Origin: DATIBQ01 sp964573395
GTDB lineage: Bacteria; Patescibacteriota; Minisyncoccia; Phycocordibacterales; UBA9973
Assembly: GCA_964573395.1 (NCBI GenBank)
Contig: CAZNJI010000005.1
Span: forward strand, 1 to 64,000
Direction of reading: 5' to 3'
DNA: 64,000 nt
Made by a program: the position numbers and the translations under genes. Numbering within the stretch: position 1 is the stretch's first letter; every line of letters begins with the position of its first letter. The notes beneath the pieces are model-generated. The model worked only from the letters and a program-made list of their open reading frames with translations. It had not been told where the DNA came from and did not search any database. Below, piece by piece: positions 25,401-34,401 of this stretch.

Positions 25401-25406
25401 CCTCAT

Positions 25407-25739
25407 TTATTTCATCTTCACTGACGGCAGAACGGGAGTATTTATTTTCTGCTCATTGACGTTCACGTAGCTGAGCCCGAAAATACTGACGAGAAGGTTT
25501 AGTATACCGAAGACGCTTACCATGATGACCATCCCGATGATGCCCCAGAGCATATGCCGCTGGCCTTTTTCCTTCGCCTCTTTATTGGCGCCGTTGCGAA
25601 TGAACGCAACCATGCCGTAGAGAAAATACGCAAGGGCAATGGCAAACGCAACGCTAATGAGTGGGTTAAATATAAACTTGTTCAGCTTATACACCAGCTC
25701 CTGAACGCCGTCTGCGGCATAGACGACAGGGTCAAACAT
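25407..25739 (-). CDS. VirB2/TrbC-like small membrane protein (copy 1)
   Basis: This 110-aa protein has two membrane spans, FNPLISVAFAIALAYFLYGM and HMLWGIIGMVIMVSVFGIL, joined by a short basic loop NGANKEAKEKGQR. The layout and the GxRxMLWGIIGLxIxVSVWGI motif are shared with four other products of this operon and match the VirB2/TrbC pilin type. In type IV secretion these subunits form pili; no VirB4 or other channel gene is seen here. It is the last gene of the operon. Confidence 0.65.
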   Translation of the reverse strand: MFDPVVYAADGVQELVYKLNKFIFNPLISVAFAIALAYFLYGMVAFIRNGANKEAKEKGQRHMLWGIIGMVIMVSVFGILNLLVSIFGLSYVNVNEQKINTPVLPSVKMK

Positions 25740-25757
25740 ATCGTAAGAACTCTTTTA

Positions 25758-26165
25758 TTAGATACAACTTCCAGAAGGGCCAACCGGGCGAGTTCCTGGA
25801 GGACAAGGGAGTTTATTCACTGAATTTGCTCCTGCTCCAATGCCAAGTGTGTTTCCAATAAAGTACACGATTCCCCATACTGACACAATCACGAAGAGTC
25901 CGATAATGCCGGCAACCATCTGCTTTCTTTTTTCAGTACGCTTTGCGGCATCGCTTGTCGTAACAAACTGAATGACGGTCCAAATGAAATAGAGCGTTGC
26001 AAGAATCATCAAGAAGGTGATTCCCATGCGGGCATATTCAAATACTTTTGCCACCCAAAAATCAACTTGGCCGGTATTTGGAACGCCTGCCGTCTGAGCT
26101 AATGTAACTGCAGGTATAATAAGTGAAACACCAAATACAGTTACGGATTGAAGAAACTTTTTCAT
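25758..26165 (-). CDS. VirB2/TrbC-like membrane protein (copy 2)
   Basis: The 135-aa protein has a signal peptide (MKKFLQSVTVFGVSLIIPAVTLAQ) and two membrane spans (ARMGITFLMILATLYFIWTV and MVAGIIGLFVIVSVWGIVYF). They are joined by the basic loop TTSDAAKRTEKRKQ, as in the other copies. A short Cys-Pro tail (PCPPGTRPVGPSGSC) could form a disulfide outside the cell. Confidence 0.68.
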   Translation of the reverse strand: MKKFLQSVTVFGVSLIIPAVTLAQTAGVPNTGQVDFWVAKVFEYARMGITFLMILATLYFIWTVIQFVTTSDAAKRTEKRKQMVAGIIGLFVIVSVWGIVYFIGNTLGIGAGANSVNKLPCPPGTRPVGPSGSCI

Positions 26166-26238
26166 AATAAAAAATAAATAAATTGGTAATTACTAAACCC
26201 GGTACCCGCCTGGGCACGGTATTAAAATTATACCACAC

Positions 26239-28020
26239 CTACTCCTCTTTCAATTGTGGCGGAAAGTCGAACCTGAACCCGAGCGTATCCGTTGCCAAGC
26301 GCACAATGCCCCAAATTGACACCATAATAAAGAGCGCAATAATCGCCCACAGCATGTAGCGCCTGCCTTCAGCCCGCTTGTCGGTTGAATCCGCCGCCAT
26401 GTAATACTTGATGACGCCATAAATAAACAAGAGGGTGGCAAGTACGAAGGCAAGCGGAACGAATATTCGGGAAACAATGTTTTGAATCGTACAGGAAATA
26501 GCCTTAAAACTAGTGAAGCGGAAATTAATTTGGGCACAAGTTAAGCTGGCATCAGAAACCGTTTCGCTGGTAAGGTCCTTTCCCCCGCCAAGGTCGCCAA
26601 ACGGCGAACTGCCGATGACCCCAGAGCTTGCCTTCTTGCAAGTTAAGTTCTGCCAATAATAGGTGTTCGCTATGTACAGATACACCGGCTTTCTTGTCTT
26701 TACCCCATTCTCATTCGTTACTTCCTGATAGCCGATCGGCTTATCATCGTAGCCGTCGCAGTCAGTATCGCGGTTTTGGATACTGAAACCGCTCGGGCAC
26801 ATTTTCTTGTAAAAAGGCTCGTTCGGAAGCAGAATCATGTTTCCTTTCGCATCCCTTCTTCCCGAATATCCGGATCCGTTCGAATCGGCATAGCCGTCGC
26901 AGTTGCGGTCTACTTTCGTTGGGCACATCAGTGTCCAGTCAGCCATCGCTTCGCTTGTACCAAGCAAATCGGTCCCTGTTCGATCATCGATACCATCGCA
27001 ATCAGTATCGCGCGGCTGGCAGAGCTGCTGCCACGCCGGCAATTTATCGATAGTTTTTAAATTCTCACCCGAAATATCATCAGTGCCGTCGCAATTTTGA
27101 TCGATGTACCGAATTGTCGCAGAGCAATCAAGTTTCCAGCTTTGCGTATTTGTAATGTCCAAACATATCGGTTGCGGAACATTCGGCTGGGCAACGTATC
27201 CCGGTTCTGCAACATTAGCGCAGCTTGGCAGTGTTCCATACTGCTTTGTCGGGTCCTGATTCGTATATCCGAGCGGCGTATCATCGTACCCATCGCAGTT
27301 CGCATCATGGCCGTTGCTTCTATATCCGCTTGGGCATTGGAGCTTATGAATATTAAAATCAGTTCTTTGTTGGGAGTTTTGCGGATTATCAACAAAATAC
27401 TTTATGCCGGTAAAATCTGAATATCCATCGCAGTTCTGGTCTATTTTTCCCGGACAGAGCGATCCCCAAATCTGCCACAGTTCCGGTTCGTTTGGGTTAA
27501 AGAAACTAATCTTTAACACATCATCAACCCCGTCGCAATTTGCATCTTTATATTGGGTTGGATCCGGGCAGATGCGATTCCAGTAATCCGTTTTTCTGAC
27601 ATCAATGTTCGGATATCTATCATCTCTCCCATCACAATTATTGTCTTTATTTTCCGACGAAAACCCGTTTGGGCACTGCCGGGCAAGCGCTAGTTCTGCA
27701 TCAGTAACCAACTGGCCATTCTCAATTGTTTCTGAAAACATCCGAGTGCCGTTTAGGTCTGATCGTCCGTCGCAGTTCTTATCAACCTTTCCCGGACACA
27801 ACAGCGTCCAAGCAGCCCGAGTGATTGTATTACTCAACATATTCAGCCCGGTAATGTCTTCATTACTGTCGCAATCTAAGTCTTTAAACGGAAGCGGCCC
27901 GAGCTGTCCGAGCCCCTGCGAACCTTGCGCATGTGCCGGCAGCGGCATGCTGAAAAAACTTCCGAATATGAGCGGAAAGAAAATTGCCACGAGCAAAATG
28001 TTCTTAGCCAGTGATCTCAT
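26239..28020 (-). CDS. DxNCDGxxD-repeat protein fused to VirB2-like membrane domain
   Basis: I chose the ATG at 28020, giving 593 aa with a signal peptide (NILLVAIFFPLIFGSFFSMPLPAHAQ). Ten calcium-type loops follow at roughly 30-50 residue intervals, for example DKNCDGRSD, NNCDGRDD, DTDCDGIDD and DRNCDGYAD. Most are paired with an upstream LCP or QCP cysteine, so each repeat could hold one disulfide and one Ca ion, as in thrombospondin type 3 or dockerin loops. The last 110 residues are the two-span VirB2-like unit (AEGRRYMLWAIIALFIMVSIWGIV). The extracellular repeats may decorate a pilus or anchor. This fusion is unusual. Confidence 0.75.
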   Translation of the reverse strand: MRSLAKNILLVAIFFPLIFGSFFSMPLPAHAQGSQGLGQLGPLPFKDLDCDSNEDITGLNMLSNTITRAAWTLLCPGKVDKNCDGRSDLNGTRMFSETIENGQLVTDAELALARQCPNGFSSENKDNNCDGRDDRYPNIDVRKTDYWNRICPDPTQYKDANCDGVDDVLKISFFNPNEPELWQIWGSLCPGKIDQNCDGYSDFTGIKYFVDNPQNSQQRTDFNIHKLQCPSGYRSNGHDANCDGYDDTPLGYTNQDPTKQYGTLPSCANVAEPGYVAQPNVPQPICLDITNTQSWKLDCSATIRYIDQNCDGTDDISGENLKTIDKLPAWQQLCQPRDTDCDGIDDRTGTDLLGTSEAMADWTLMCPTKVDRNCDGYADSNGSGYSGRRDAKGNMILLPNEPFYKKMCPSGFSIQNRDTDCDGYDDKPIGYQEVTNENGVKTRKPVYLYIANTYYWQNLTCKKASSGVIGSSPFGDLGGGKDLTSETVSDASLTCAQINFRFTSFKAISCTIQNIVSRIFVPLAFVLATLLFIYGVIKYYMAADSTDKRAEGRRYMLWAIIALFIMVSIWGIVRLATDTLGFRFDFPPQLKEE

Positions 28021-28543
28021 TGACCGTTGTGACGATTGCGGAAGCAATCGTCCATGCTCCTAATATAAGCAGCGCTCCGATAAGCGTGTACCAGAACATG
28101 CGTTTTGCTTTTTCGATGGTTTCCTTGTTGCCGCGAGCCGTGACGAACAAGAAGCCGGCGTAAATGAAGAATAGGACGATAAATGGAATGGCAACGGTAA
28201 GGATGGCATCCATAATCTTTTTAATCAGTTTTGGAATGGTGTCGGTTTCGCCGAGCGGATTTTTCAGTTTGATATCGATTTTTACACTATCAGCAGCAGA
28301 TGATCCCGATTGCTGGCCAGGAATAGATTCGCTATTGTCGGAGGTAGAGCTGCAATCCGGGTCAAATGTTGCTCCCGAACCGAAATCCCTCTTACCGTCA
28401 CCATCGTTGTCATTTCCATCATTACATTCAGTAGTGGTAGATCCCACGGAACCTTGTGCCATTGCTTTTGGCAGACTACCGACTGCTCCAAGCAAATAAC
28501 ATGACAAGAAAATGGTGAGAAAAAATATTCGCATTAGTTTCAT
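28004..28543 (-). CDS. VirB2/TrbC-like membrane protein (copy 4) with Ca-type loop
   Basis: The 179-aa form starting at 28543 has a signal peptide ending LPKAMAQ, one acidic loop ECNDGNDNDGDGKRD that resembles the repeats of its neighbour, and a linker. Two membrane spans follow (AILTVAIPFIVLFFIYAGFLF and MFWYTLIGALLILGAWTIASA) around a basic loop NKETIEKAKR. It overlaps the next gene by about 17 bases. Confidence 0.68.
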   Translation of the reverse strand: MKLMRIFFLTIFLSCYLLGAVGSLPKAMAQGSVGSTTTECNDGNDNDGDGKRDFGSGATFDPDCSSTSDNSESIPGQQSGSSAADSVKIDIKLKNPLGETDTIPKLIKKIMDAILTVAIPFIVLFFIYAGFLFVTARGNKETIEKAKRMFWYTLIGALLILGAWTIASAIVTTVNEITG

Positions 28544-28547
28544 TATA

Positions 28548-28949
28548 TCATTCAAAAAATCTAAGCCCTGCATCATAGCCGAGCGTTACCATGATCATCT
28601 TCACGATGAGCCACGAAGAAAGCACCAAGAGCAGCCCGAGAATCGCCTTCCAAAGCATTCCTTTTACTTTTGCATGCACACCCGGATTTCCCTGGGCAGT
28701 AATGTACAGATATCCCGCATAGAGCAAAATGAAAACGAAGATAGGAAGTACGAGATACTCAATCGACTTTTCAATGAGCGTATTAATAAGAGTTAAGAGA
28801 TGGCTAAAACCGCAATCATTCGTGCATGGCACCAGGCCAGTATCATTTTGCGCATAAACGGAGACAAAAAAACCGCTGAAAAGAAAAAAGAGGGTGAAAG
28901 CAGCCAATATGTTAGCGAATAAGGCTTTGCAGGGCGCGGTTTGCTTCAT
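28548..28949 (-). CDS. VirB2/TrbC-like membrane protein (copy 5)
   Basis: The 133-aa form from ATG 28949 has a signal peptide (ALFANILAAFTLFFLFSGFF...VYAQ), a short Cys pair (PCTNDCG) and two membrane spans (YLVLPIFVFILLYAGYLYI, MLWKAILGLLLVLSSWLIV) around GNPGVHAKVKG. It overlaps the end of the solute-binding gene by 38 bases, so the two are probably coupled. Confidence 0.66.
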   Translation of the reverse strand: MKQTAPCKALFANILAAFTLFFLFSGFFVSVYAQNDTGLVPCTNDCGFSHLLTLINTLIEKSIEYLVLPIFVFILLYAGYLYITAQGNPGVHAKVKGMLWKAILGLLLVLSSWLIVKMIMVTLGYDAGLRFFE

Positions 28950-30204
28950 AGATTGCTTCCGTCGGCGACATCCGACCGGAACTGACATTGGTAATCATAG
29001 CACGAAAAACATCATCGCTCTTCGCTTCGTCGGGGTCTGGCCATGAAAACACGGAAACTGCCGTGCCGAAAAATACGTTCATGTACGGATTATCAGGCCT
29101 CAGCACCAATAAATCGCGCCGAGCCGGCGGGATGGACATGGTTTTCGAGAGATAGTCGGAGAATCCGACGCCGGCAAGCTCAAGCATTGCTGAATACGCG
29201 CTCACAAAATTTTGCGAAGCCTTTACCGTTGCAATGCCGGTAAAATCCGCAAACACGACCGGCCGCTCCGTTTCTTCCGGCTGCGGCACTTCCGTGACGT
29301 CGAAATTAAGGTTCGGGTTTTGCGCTCGTATCTGGAATAAATCGGAAGCAGTGCCTATGTAGAATGCGGCTTTTCCGGCGACAAACATATCAAGCGAATT
29401 CGGAAGCGATCGATTCCACGAATAGAACTCATTCACCGGGTTGGCAAACGAAATGTAGTACATGAGCGCTTCTCCGGCTGGAGTGCCTCCCTCGATGGTT
29501 CGGTCGAGCTGTGCCCCGTAACGCAGTGTCAGCGGATCTTCCGCAACGATGCGATTGCCTGTTTGCAGGAACAAATTTGAAAGAATCTTTTTAAAATAGC
29601 GAACGTTTACCGATTCGCCAAGCGGCAGCGCCGTTTGGGTTATGGCGCCGGCAGTATCGCGCTTGACGAAAAACGGTAGGAACCGGTTCAGCTCTTCCCA
29701 AGTGCGCGGCGGCGTAATGATGCCGACACGGGCAAGCATGTCTTTATTGTAGTAGAGAACGAGCGGGTCAACGGTAAGTGGAAATGCCGCTATCCCCTCT
29801 TGGTTCAGAAAAACGCTTGCCCCATCAATGTAGGTATCCCGATATAACCGTTCCGAATAGCTGGTAAAAGGAACCGGAAAGAGCTTGTCTTTATTCCGCA
29901 AGAACGTACTGCTGGTAACGAGTACTAAGTCGGGGCCAGTGCCGGACGCAAGCGCTTCAATGAATGATTCGGTAAAAACATCAGGTGCAATCGCCGTATA
30001 GACAACTGAATATGGTTTTCCTTTGTTAAATTCATTAATGTACGGCTCAACGTTTTCCACCGGAATGGTTCCCCAGAGCGCAACGGTTCCTCCGGCGCCC
30101 GGAGTGTTCGATGAACCAATTTTGATAATGCCGGCAAAAACAAGTACGGCGAAAAAGAAAATGAGTACGAAAACAGCAAGGAGAATAATGTGAAAATTAC
30201 GCAT
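28912..30204 (-). CDS. Extracellular solute-binding protein, family 1-like
   Basis: The 430-aa protein has an N-terminal anchor (ILLAVFVLIFFFAVLVFAGI) and the fold signature of sugar-type ABC binding proteins: VALWGTIP, EFNKGKPYSVVYT, ALASGTGPDLVLV, GIAAFPLTVDPLVLYYNKDML, PRTWEELNRFL, GKAAFYIGTAS and a late GIATVKAS-type segment. The usual adjacent permease and ATPase genes are missing. Instead it heads an operon of VirB2-like proteins, so it may be a surface ligand receptor rather than part of a transporter. It follows the methyltransferase gene with 11 bases between. Confidence 0.82.
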   Translation of the reverse strand: MRNFHIILLAVFVLIFFFAVLVFAGIIKIGSSNTPGAGGTVALWGTIPVENVEPYINEFNKGKPYSVVYTAIAPDVFTESFIEALASGTGPDLVLVTSSTFLRNKDKLFPVPFTSYSERLYRDTYIDGASVFLNQEGIAAFPLTVDPLVLYYNKDMLARVGIITPPRTWEELNRFLPFFVKRDTAGAITQTALPLGESVNVRYFKKILSNLFLQTGNRIVAEDPLTLRYGAQLDRTIEGGTPAGEALMYYISFANPVNEFYSWNRSLPNSLDMFVAGKAAFYIGTASDLFQIRAQNPNLNFDVTEVPQPEETERPVVFADFTGIATVKASQNFVSAYSAMLELAGVGFSDYLSKTMSIPPARRDLLVLRPDNPYMNVFFGTAVSVFSWPDPDEAKSDDVFRAMITNVSSGRMSPTEAIYEANRALQSLIR

Positions 30205-30215
30205 AGGTAAAATGA

Positions 30216-30740
30216 TTATTTCTTGAAAAGTATAGCATAGTGATGTTCTCCTGCCGGCAGTTTCTCGCTTAAGAGCTTGAATCCTTTCCGTTCAAACAGC
30301 TCTTTTGCGGCCGGAGCGGCAAACACATGATGCGGTGCCGGTCCTAATCCGCCAAATGATTCGCTCCAATCAAGCACCAAGACCCGCCCGCTGGGCTTTA
30401 ATACGCGGAATGCCTCGGTTACGCATGCCTGCTTGTCTTCAAGCTGGAATAAAATATTCGAGAGGATGACGAAATCAACCGTTCCATCCTCCAGGCTGGT
30501 GCCGCGAGGAGCTTCAATGTCTCCCCAGATCGGATGTAGGTTAGAGAGCCCTGCTTCTTTGGCTTCATGCTGCAAGCGCTCGACCATACCACGTAGCAAT
30601 TCAATGGCATACACTGTTCCTTTTGGAATGAGTTTCGCCGCAGCCCGGCTCATGAATCCGCTACCAGCGCCAAAATCAGCAACGACGTCCCCGGGGGAAA
30701 GTTGGCAAGCAGTAATCACCTGCTCAGGATTCATGAACAT
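30216..30740 (-). CDS. Class I SAM-dependent methyltransferase
   Basis: This 174-aa protein shows motif I VVADFGAGSGFMSRAAA, motif II AIELLRGMVE, motif III GDIEAPRGTSLEDGTVDFVILSN (read in parts) and LKPSGRVLVLDW, the order seen in UbiE-type enzymes that methylate small molecules or lipids. The substrate cannot be read. TATACT lies 7 bases before the ATG. Between it and gyrA (30741-30854) there is only an imperfect AGTAAGTAG/CTACTTACT inverted repeat. Confidence 0.85.
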   Translation of the reverse strand: MFMNPEQVITACQLSPGDVVADFGAGSGFMSRAAAKLIPKGTVYAIELLRGMVERLQHEAKEAGLSNLHPIWGDIEAPRGTSLEDGTVDFVILSNILFQLEDKQACVTEAFRVLKPSGRVLVLDWSESFGGLGPAPHHVFAAPAAKELFERKGFKLLSEKLPAGEHHYAILFKK

Positions 30741-30854
30741 ATATATAAGTATACAAGAGTAAACAGATAGTAGTAAGTAGCTAGTAAATAATCAAACCAT
30801 CTTTATGATGTGCTTCCTTACTATTCACTACTTACTATTTTCTACTAACTAGGT

Positions 30855-33308
30855 TTACAAGCACGTTACCGATGCAAGGCTGTCTCCCGATCGGAGCTTC
30901 ATGATGGTTACGCCCTGGGTTTGCCTGCCAGTTGAAGGAATGGTGGTAAGGTCAACGCGAATCACCTGGCCTTTCTTCGACATCGCCACCAGCTCGGTTC
31001 CATTCTGCACGACGCGCCCGACCATTATCTTTCCGGTTTTTGCCGTTACCTTCGAAGTGATGATCCCCGATCCGCCGCGCTTTTGCACTTTGTATTCTTT
31101 AAGCGCCGTTTTCTTTCCAAGCCCATTCGCCCCCATCGTCAGAAAGAATCCACTTTTACCCTCTTCGGTAATAACGTCCGCACCAATGAGCACATCGCTC
31201 TTATCGAGCTTCATGGCGCGCACGCCGCCTGCCGTTCGGCCCATTTCACGAATGTCGCTTTCCTTGAATCGGATCGATTGACCGTCGGCGGTTGCCAAAA
31301 TAATTTCTTCCCCTTTTTTCACCCGGAGCACGCTTTCAAGCTCATCGCCTTTATCAAGTCGTATCGCAATGATGCCGCTTCGGCGAACGTCTTTGAAACT
31401 TTCGTATGAAACTTTCTTTGCCGTTCCCTGCTTGGTAATGAGCATAAGCGCCGCGGAATCATTCTTGAGCGCCTTCGGCACCGCCAAAATCGACGTCACG
31501 CGCTCGTCTCCGGCAAGGGAAAGGTAGTTCATGATCGATTTCCCTTTGGTTGCCCGGCGCCCTTCCGGAAGATCATACATTTTAATTTGGTACGCCTTTC
31601 CGAGATTCGTGAAGAATAGCAGGTCGCTGTGGGTGTCGGCAGTAAGAAGCTGAGTGACGAAGTCTTCCTCTTTCGTTTCAAGATCAATGACGCCCACACC
31701 GCCGCGCTTCTGAATTTTGTATTCGCTCGGATCAGTCCGCTTCACGTATCCGCCCTGAGTGAAAACTAAAACGGAATCTTTTTCAGGAATGAGATCTTCG
31801 TCAGAAATCGACTTCACTCCCCCCGTCATAACCTTCGTTCGGCGATCATCGCCGTACTTCTCCTTAATTTCCCGCAATTCATCGGCAATGACTTTGAAAA
31901 TTTTCTTTGAACTCGCCAGAAGCGCTTCCAAATAGGCAATGAGCTCTTGCTTTTCCTTCAGCTCGAGTTCAACCGCTTTTCGTTCCAGGCCGGCGAGCTT
32001 TTGAAGCCGCATTTCAAGAATGGCGTCAGCCTGCAAGTCAGAGAACTTGAATTCCTTCATCAAGTTGAGCTTTGCAACGGCAGCATCTTTTGAACCGCGA
32101 ATCGTCGTAATGATTTTATCGATATGGTCGAGCGCCTTCTTCAGTCCCAAGAGGATGTGCTCGCGCTCTTTCGCCTTCTTAAGGTCATACGCGCTTCGGC
32201 GGCGAACCACCACCTCGCGATGCCCAATGAACGAAGAGAGGATCGTCTTCAGCGAGAGCGTTTCCGGAATGCCATCGACGATGGCCACCATGTTGTAATG
32301 GAACGTCTGCTCGAGCTGGGTGTGTTTATATAAATAGTTGAGCACTTTCTGCGGATTGACGCCGTTTTTCAGCGTAATCACCACGCGAATGTCCCTGGTC
32401 GAGAGATCTTCAAGCCCTTTGATTCCCTCAAGCTTCTTTTCCTGTACCAATTCTGCAATTGATTCTATGAGATTCGCCTTAATGACGCGGTACGGAAGCG
32501 AGGTAACGATGATTTGGTACACTCCGTTTTTTGCTTCAGCAATCTCGGCTTCTCCGCGGCATACTACTCCGCCGCGGCCGGTTGCATAGGCGTGCAAAAG
32601 ATCTTGTTTTCCGAATACGATTCCCCCCGTCGGGAAATCAGGCCCTTGTACCAATTCGGCAAGGTCCTCGTTCGAGGCATCATCATTTTCAATCAAGTAC
32701 AGGCAGGCATCGATAATTTCGCCCAAATTGTGCGGCGGAATGTTCGATGCCATGCCCACTGCAATGCCGAGCGTTCCGTTCAATAGAAGGTTCGGCACCG
32801 CAGACGGAAGCACGGTCGGCTCTTTTCTGGTTGCATCGTAGTTCGGGCGGAAATCAACCGTGTCTTTCTCGATGTCGCGCAAAAGCTCCGCGGAGAGTTT
32901 CGACATGCGCGCCTCGGTGTATCGCATCGCCGCGGCATTGTCTCCATCGATGGAGCCGAAGTTTCCCTGCCCCTGAATGAGCGGATAGCGCATCGAAAAA
33001 TCCTGCGCCAAATTCACCATGGCGTCATAGACGCTCGTATCGCCGTGCGGATGATACTTACCGAGCACGTCTCCGACGACCGTTGCGCTCTTTCTGAATT
33101 TTGCGCTCGCTGTCAGGCCGTTTTCATACATCGAGTACAGAATGCGGCGATGCACCGGCTTCAACCCGTCCCGAACGTCCGGAAGCGCGCGTGCCGTAAT
33201 GACGCTCATCGCGTAGTCGAGGTAGCTCTCCCGCATTTCGCGGACGATATTGACGGGAATCACCTGGCTTCCGGTCGCTATAGGTTCTGGTTTTTGTTCT
33301 TTTGCCAT
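30855..33308 (-). CDS. gyrA: DNA gyrase subunit A
   Basis: GyrA is the DNA-cleaving subunit that introduces negative supercoils with GyrB. The breakage-reunion domain shows DGLKPVHRRILYSM, HPHGDTSVYDA (the quinolone region, with Thr91 and Asp95) and the catalytic Tyr130 in AAMRYTEARM. The C-terminal six-bladed pinwheel contains QKRGGVG and QKRGGSG, GyrA-box-like motifs that favour gyrase over topoisomerase IV. The 817-aa length is normal. No gyrB is in the window. Confidence 0.95.
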   Translation of the reverse strand: MAKEQKPEPIATGSQVIPVNIVREMRESYLDYAMSVITARALPDVRDGLKPVHRRILYSMYENGLTASAKFRKSATVVGDVLGKYHPHGDTSVYDAMVNLAQDFSMRYPLIQGQGNFGSIDGDNAAAMRYTEARMSKLSAELLRDIEKDTVDFRPNYDATRKEPTVLPSAVPNLLLNGTLGIAVGMASNIPPHNLGEIIDACLYLIENDDASNEDLAELVQGPDFPTGGIVFGKQDLLHAYATGRGGVVCRGEAEIAEAKNGVYQIIVTSLPYRVIKANLIESIAELVQEKKLEGIKGLEDLSTRDIRVVITLKNGVNPQKVLNYLYKHTQLEQTFHYNMVAIVDGIPETLSLKTILSSFIGHREVVVRRRSAYDLKKAKEREHILLGLKKALDHIDKIITTIRGSKDAAVAKLNLMKEFKFSDLQADAILEMRLQKLAGLERKAVELELKEKQELIAYLEALLASSKKIFKVIADELREIKEKYGDDRRTKVMTGGVKSISDEDLIPEKDSVLVFTQGGYVKRTDPSEYKIQKRGGVGVIDLETKEEDFVTQLLTADTHSDLLFFTNLGKAYQIKMYDLPEGRRATKGKSIMNYLSLAGDERVTSILAVPKALKNDSAALMLITKQGTAKKVSYESFKDVRRSGIIAIRLDKGDELESVLRVKKGEEIILATADGQSIRFKESDIREMGRTAGGVRAMKLDKSDVLIGADVITEEGKSGFFLTMGANGLGKKTALKEYKVQKRGGSGIITSKVTAKTGKIMVGRVVQNGTELVAMSKKGQVIRVDLTTIPSTGRQTQGVTIMKLRSGDSLASVTCL

Positions 33309-33339
33309 AATAAATTACAAGCCGAATTCTAACATACTC

Positions 33340-33540
33340 TTAATAGGAGCGGATGGTCTCCATCAAGCTCTCAGTGAGCGTGGGGCGTTCGCCGGTCGTT
33401 GTGGTTGTCGCGTGATTTATCCATACCGTCAGGATAAGCACGGCAATCAATGCGATGCCGATAATCGAAACAATCATTGAGGCGAGCGTTCGTCTGAACG
33501 ATTCCGGCTTCGAACGAATGTGTTCAATCAGTTTCTTCAT
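33340..33540 (-). CDS. Small single-pass membrane protein
   Basis: This 66-aa protein has a basic N-terminus, one strong membrane span (MIVSIIGIALIAVLILTVWI) and a short Thr-rich outer tail. Its function is unknown. It lies between gyrA and the MBL gene, 18 bases after the latter, on the same strand. Confidence 0.6.
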   Translation of the reverse strand: MKKLIEHIRSKPESFRRTLASMIVSIIGIALIAVLILTVWINHATTTTTGERPTLTESLMETIRSY

Positions 33541-33558
33541 ACTCCCCTCAGAGCAGCG

Positions 33559-34182
33559 TTAACTCTGCACCTCAAGCGGTATAATGTACGCCTCTTTTCC
33601 TTCAAGATCCTTGCGCTTGATGGTGAGCTTTTCGAGCATCTCGTTCTTTTCCTGCCCTCCCTCTTTCAAGAATCGCTTCAGCGCATCCGCTTCATAATCC
33701 ATCGGAACGATAATGCTCGGATCGAACGAGACGGAAACTTTGTAGCCTTGGGCCGGATCCATGACGTCTTTCCCGCCGATCGGCACGAACAGAATATCCG
33801 CCGCGCCGGCAATTTGCCGCGCCTCCGGCGAAAGCGTCGCCTCGTCAGAGAGCGCTCCCAGAAACGCGACCTTGATGTTGTCGAGCTCGAATCCGTAGAC
33901 GGTATTGACGTACTCTTTTCCGCCGATCGAGGATAGAGAGTGTGCCCCCTTGAAAAAGAGCCCTCTGGTTTCGTAGTCTCCTGGGCCATCAATCACGAAT
34001 GGCTCTTTTCCTCCAAGCGTTACCGTATCGATGCCGCTGTAGTCCGGATGCCGGAGCGACGAGAGCACGATGTCCGCCCCGAAACGCGGGGTCTTTGCCG
34101 CTTTCGCCGGAGGGTTGATCGCAACCGTAAGATCTCCGAGCGTTATTTTGAAGTATTGGCGGCCAAAATAGGTAATAACCAT
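33559..34182 (-). CDS. MBL-fold (UlaG-like) metal-dependent hydrolase
   Basis: Pattern FGRQYFKITLGDLTVAINPP, DIVLSSLRHPDYSG, FVIDGPGDYETRGLFFKG, VAFLGALSDEATL and IVPMDYEADA fits the metallo-beta-lactamase fold of UlaG-like proteins. The usual HxHxDH motif appears degraded (SSLRHPDYSG), so metal binding may be altered. TATAAT lies 6 bases before the third codon ATG at 34182, which I take as the start (207 aa). Confidence 0.75.
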   Translation of the reverse strand: MVITYFGRQYFKITLGDLTVAINPPAKAAKTPRFGADIVLSSLRHPDYSGIDTVTLGGKEPFVIDGPGDYETRGLFFKGAHSLSSIGGKEYVNTVYGFELDNIKVAFLGALSDEATLSPEARQIAGAADILFVPIGGKDVMDPAQGYKVSVSFDPSIIVPMDYEADALKRFLKEGGQEKNEMLEKLTIKRKDLEGKEAYIIPLEVQS

Positions 34183-34359
34183 CTGCATATTATAGCAGAA
34201 AAAGTCATATTTTCCAAGGATGAAAAGGCGGTTCTCTCGGTTGCATAGTCTGCGGCAGCATGGTAGAGTAATGGTCCCTTTACAAAGGCATATATTTAAT
34301 CGTTACCCTCTGGAATAACCCCCGCTTTGTCTGCCGTAAACAGGCAGGTGGGAATCTAG

Positions 34360-34390
34360 AGCGGTGGTTTTCATCCGCCGCTGGGCGGAT
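34360..34390 (+). promoter_or_regulatory. Competing hairpins in the rpsA leader
   Basis: AGCGGTGG (34360-34367) can pair with CCGCCGCT (34375-34382), while ATCCGCC (34373-34379) can pair with GGCGGAT (34384-34390). The two are mutually exclusive, and the second ends 11 bases before the ATG. This suggests translational or attenuation control of S1, but could be a chance effect of a GC-rich stretch. Confidence 0.4.
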
Positions 34391-34401
34391 ATTTTATTTG
34401 T

